Part shown: piece after piece, positions 63,001 through 64,000 of the stretch
How the letters are laid out: the number at the start of each line of letters is the position of its first letter
Numbering within the stretch: the stretch's first letter is position 1
Assembly (NCBI GenBank): GCA_048264105.1
Contig: JBLXDJ010000002.1
Coordinates: forward strand, 496,001 to 560,000
Reading direction: 5' to 3'
Origin: Oceanospirillum sp048264105
GTDB taxonomy: Bacteria > Pseudomonadota > Gammaproteobacteria > Pseudomonadales > Halomonadaceae
DNA length: 64,000 bases
Program-made: the position numbers and the translations under genes
Notes under the pieces: model-generated
Database searches by the model: none
The model's input: the letters and a program-made list of their open reading frames with translations, nothing else
What the model was told of the DNA's origin: nothing

Positions 63001-64000
63001 ATGGAAACCAGTTTATCAAGAATATCCATCGCTACCCGGGCGTGGATGATACTGGGATTATTCGCATTGGGCTTGGTGATCAACACCTTGCTGGATGCAT
63101 CAAAAATGCGTGATCACCTGAGATCCAGCTACGAGAAAGGTGTCACGCTGCTGGTTGAAAGCGGCGTAGGTGTGATCGATCACTATTATCAGCTAAGCCA
63201 GGATGGGACGTTAACGGAGGCTGAAGCGAAGCGTCAGGCGTTAGCAGCGGTCTCCGCAATGCGTTTTGATAACGGCAATTACCTGTTTGTTGGTGATAAG
63301 CAGGGTGTTCAGCTGGCAAGTGGTGTGAAGGCCTTGGTCGGCAAAAACATCATGGGGCTTAAAGATCCGAATGGTAAGCCCTTTGTGCAGGAGCTGTATG
63401 CACAGGCTAAAGCCGGCGGTGGCTTTGTGGATTATCAGTGGCCGAATAGTCAAAACAAACAGCAGCTGGATCCGAAAACCAGCTACGCGGGTTATTTTTC
63501 TCCATGGCAGTGGACGATTGGCAGCGGTCTGAACATGGAGGCGCTGGAGGCCGATATTGCTGCCTCTGAGCTGATGTCGATTTTTAATGCGGTCATCATT
63601 CTGGTCGCGCTGTCCGTCATTCTGGTGTTCTTTATCCGCAGTATTACAACGCCTCTGAACCGCACAGTACAAGCGATGCGCGGTCTTTCTCAGGGTGAAG
63701 GGGATCTGACCCAGCGTCTGGCAGAAACCGGCTCGGTTGAGCTGATTGCTCTGGCCCGATACTTCAATCATTTTGTTGCCTCCTTGCAGGATATTATGCG
63801 CGATGTGAGCGGTTCAGCTGAGCGCCTGGCCAGTTCTGCTTCCCAGATGGTGGCATCTACTCAAAGCGTTGATGACAGTGTCCATCAGCAGAAGCAGGAT
63901 TCGGAGCAGCTGGCCAGCGCCATGATGCAGATGTTGGCCAGTGTTGAGGAGGTTACTGAGCGTACTGTTCAGGCTACTGAATCGACGGTTCAGGCGAGCA
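63001..64000 (+). CDS. Cache-domain methyl-accepting chemotaxis protein, partial
   Basis: The visible 333 residues start a chemoreceptor: TM1 (14-31), a periplasmic single Cache-2 domain (about 35-185; NGNYLFVGDKQGVQL, LVGKNIMGLKDPNG, GGGFVDYQWP, PWQWTIGSG), TM2 (191-212), a HAMP domain (about 215-265; TPLNRTVQAMRGLSQGEGDLTQRL) and the first methylation helix. The signalling tip lies beyond the window. Cache-2 receptors often sense small carboxylates, but the ligand is unknown here. The ATG follows GAGGGA. It is probably cotranscribed with the NHL and 83-residue genes. Confidence 0.92.
   Translation, partial: METSLSRISIATRAWMILGLFALGLVINTLLDASKMRDHLRSSYEKGVTLLVESGVGVIDHYYQLSQDGTLTEAEAKRQALAAVSAMRFDNGNYLFVGDKQGVQLASGVKALVGKNIMGLKDPNGKPFVQELYAQAKAGGGFVDYQWPNSQNKQQLDPKTSYAGYFSPWQWTIGSGLNMEALEADIAASELMSIFNAVIILVALSVILVFFIRSITTPLNRTVQAMRGLSQGEGDLTQRLAETGSVELIALARYFNHFVASLQDIMRDVSGSAERLASSASQMVASTQSVDDSVHQQKQDSEQLASAMMQMLASVEEVTERTVQATESTVQAS

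Overview
The window is ordinary chromosome from a Gram-negative gammaproteobacterium. The evidence is a cytochrome bc1 operon (petABC), SspA/SspB, a complete division and cell-wall (dcw) cluster followed by lpxC and secA, LpoA, a divergent pilA / pilBCD locus, a TyrA-AroA fusion and a Nudix-TenI fusion. FtsA, FtsZ, the bc1 subunits and the gyrA-serC-pheA-hisC-tyrA/aroA-cmk-rpsA gene order look Pseudomonas/Oceanospirillales-like rather than enteric. My best guess is a marine Oceanospirillaceae member; this is inference from gene content and order, not a database match. There are no tRNAs, rRNAs, CRISPR arrays, prophage genes or insertion sequences.

Layout. 1-7.2 kb: zapG (partial) and zapE, ribosomal genes rplM-rpsI, petABC, sspAB. 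7.2-10.2 kb, minus strand: lpoA-yraN-diaA. 10.4-11.8 kb: rsmI and the RNase P RNA gene rnpB. 11.85-28.6 kb: the dcw cluster rsmH-ftsL-ftsI-murE-murF-mraY-murD-ftsW-murG-murC-ddl-ftsQ-ftsA-ftsZ, nearly gapless, with no mraZ at its head. 28.8-35.3 kb: lpxC, dciA (minus), an M23 peptidase gene, secA, argJ. 35.5-36.5 kb: mutT/TenI fusion. 36.5-41.3 kb, minus: pilB-pilC-pilD-coaE-yacG. 41.5-46.5 kb: pilA, a DinB-family gene, then on the minus strand an orphan small gene, a cation-efflux transporter, an acyltransferase and rdgC. 46.8-48.7 kb: a chemoreceptor. 49.0-60.3 kb: gyrA and the serC-pheA-hisC-tyrA/aroA-cmk-rpsA supraoperon. 60.6-64 kb: an NHL-repeat protein, an 83-residue protein and a Cache-domain chemoreceptor cut by the window end.

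How it works together. The first half is envelope building and division: UDP-muramyl-pentapeptide synthesis (MurC-F, Ddl), lipid-linked steps (MraY, MurG), septal polymerisation (FtsW, FtsI, FtsL, FtsQ), the ring (FtsA, FtsZ), lipid A commitment (LpxC) and accessory factors (ZapE, ZapG, LpoA). The type IV pilus genes are a core assembly set with a divergent major pilin. The supraoperon joins serine, phenylalanine, tyrosine and shikimate metabolism to cmk and ribosomal protein S1.

Most of the window is well-known core genome. The least explained parts are the NHL-protein / small-protein / chemoreceptor cluster at the right edge, a long inverted repeat in front of the Nudix-TenI gene, a tandem repeat and terminator that split the aromatic supraoperon, and several perfect palindromes beside promoters.
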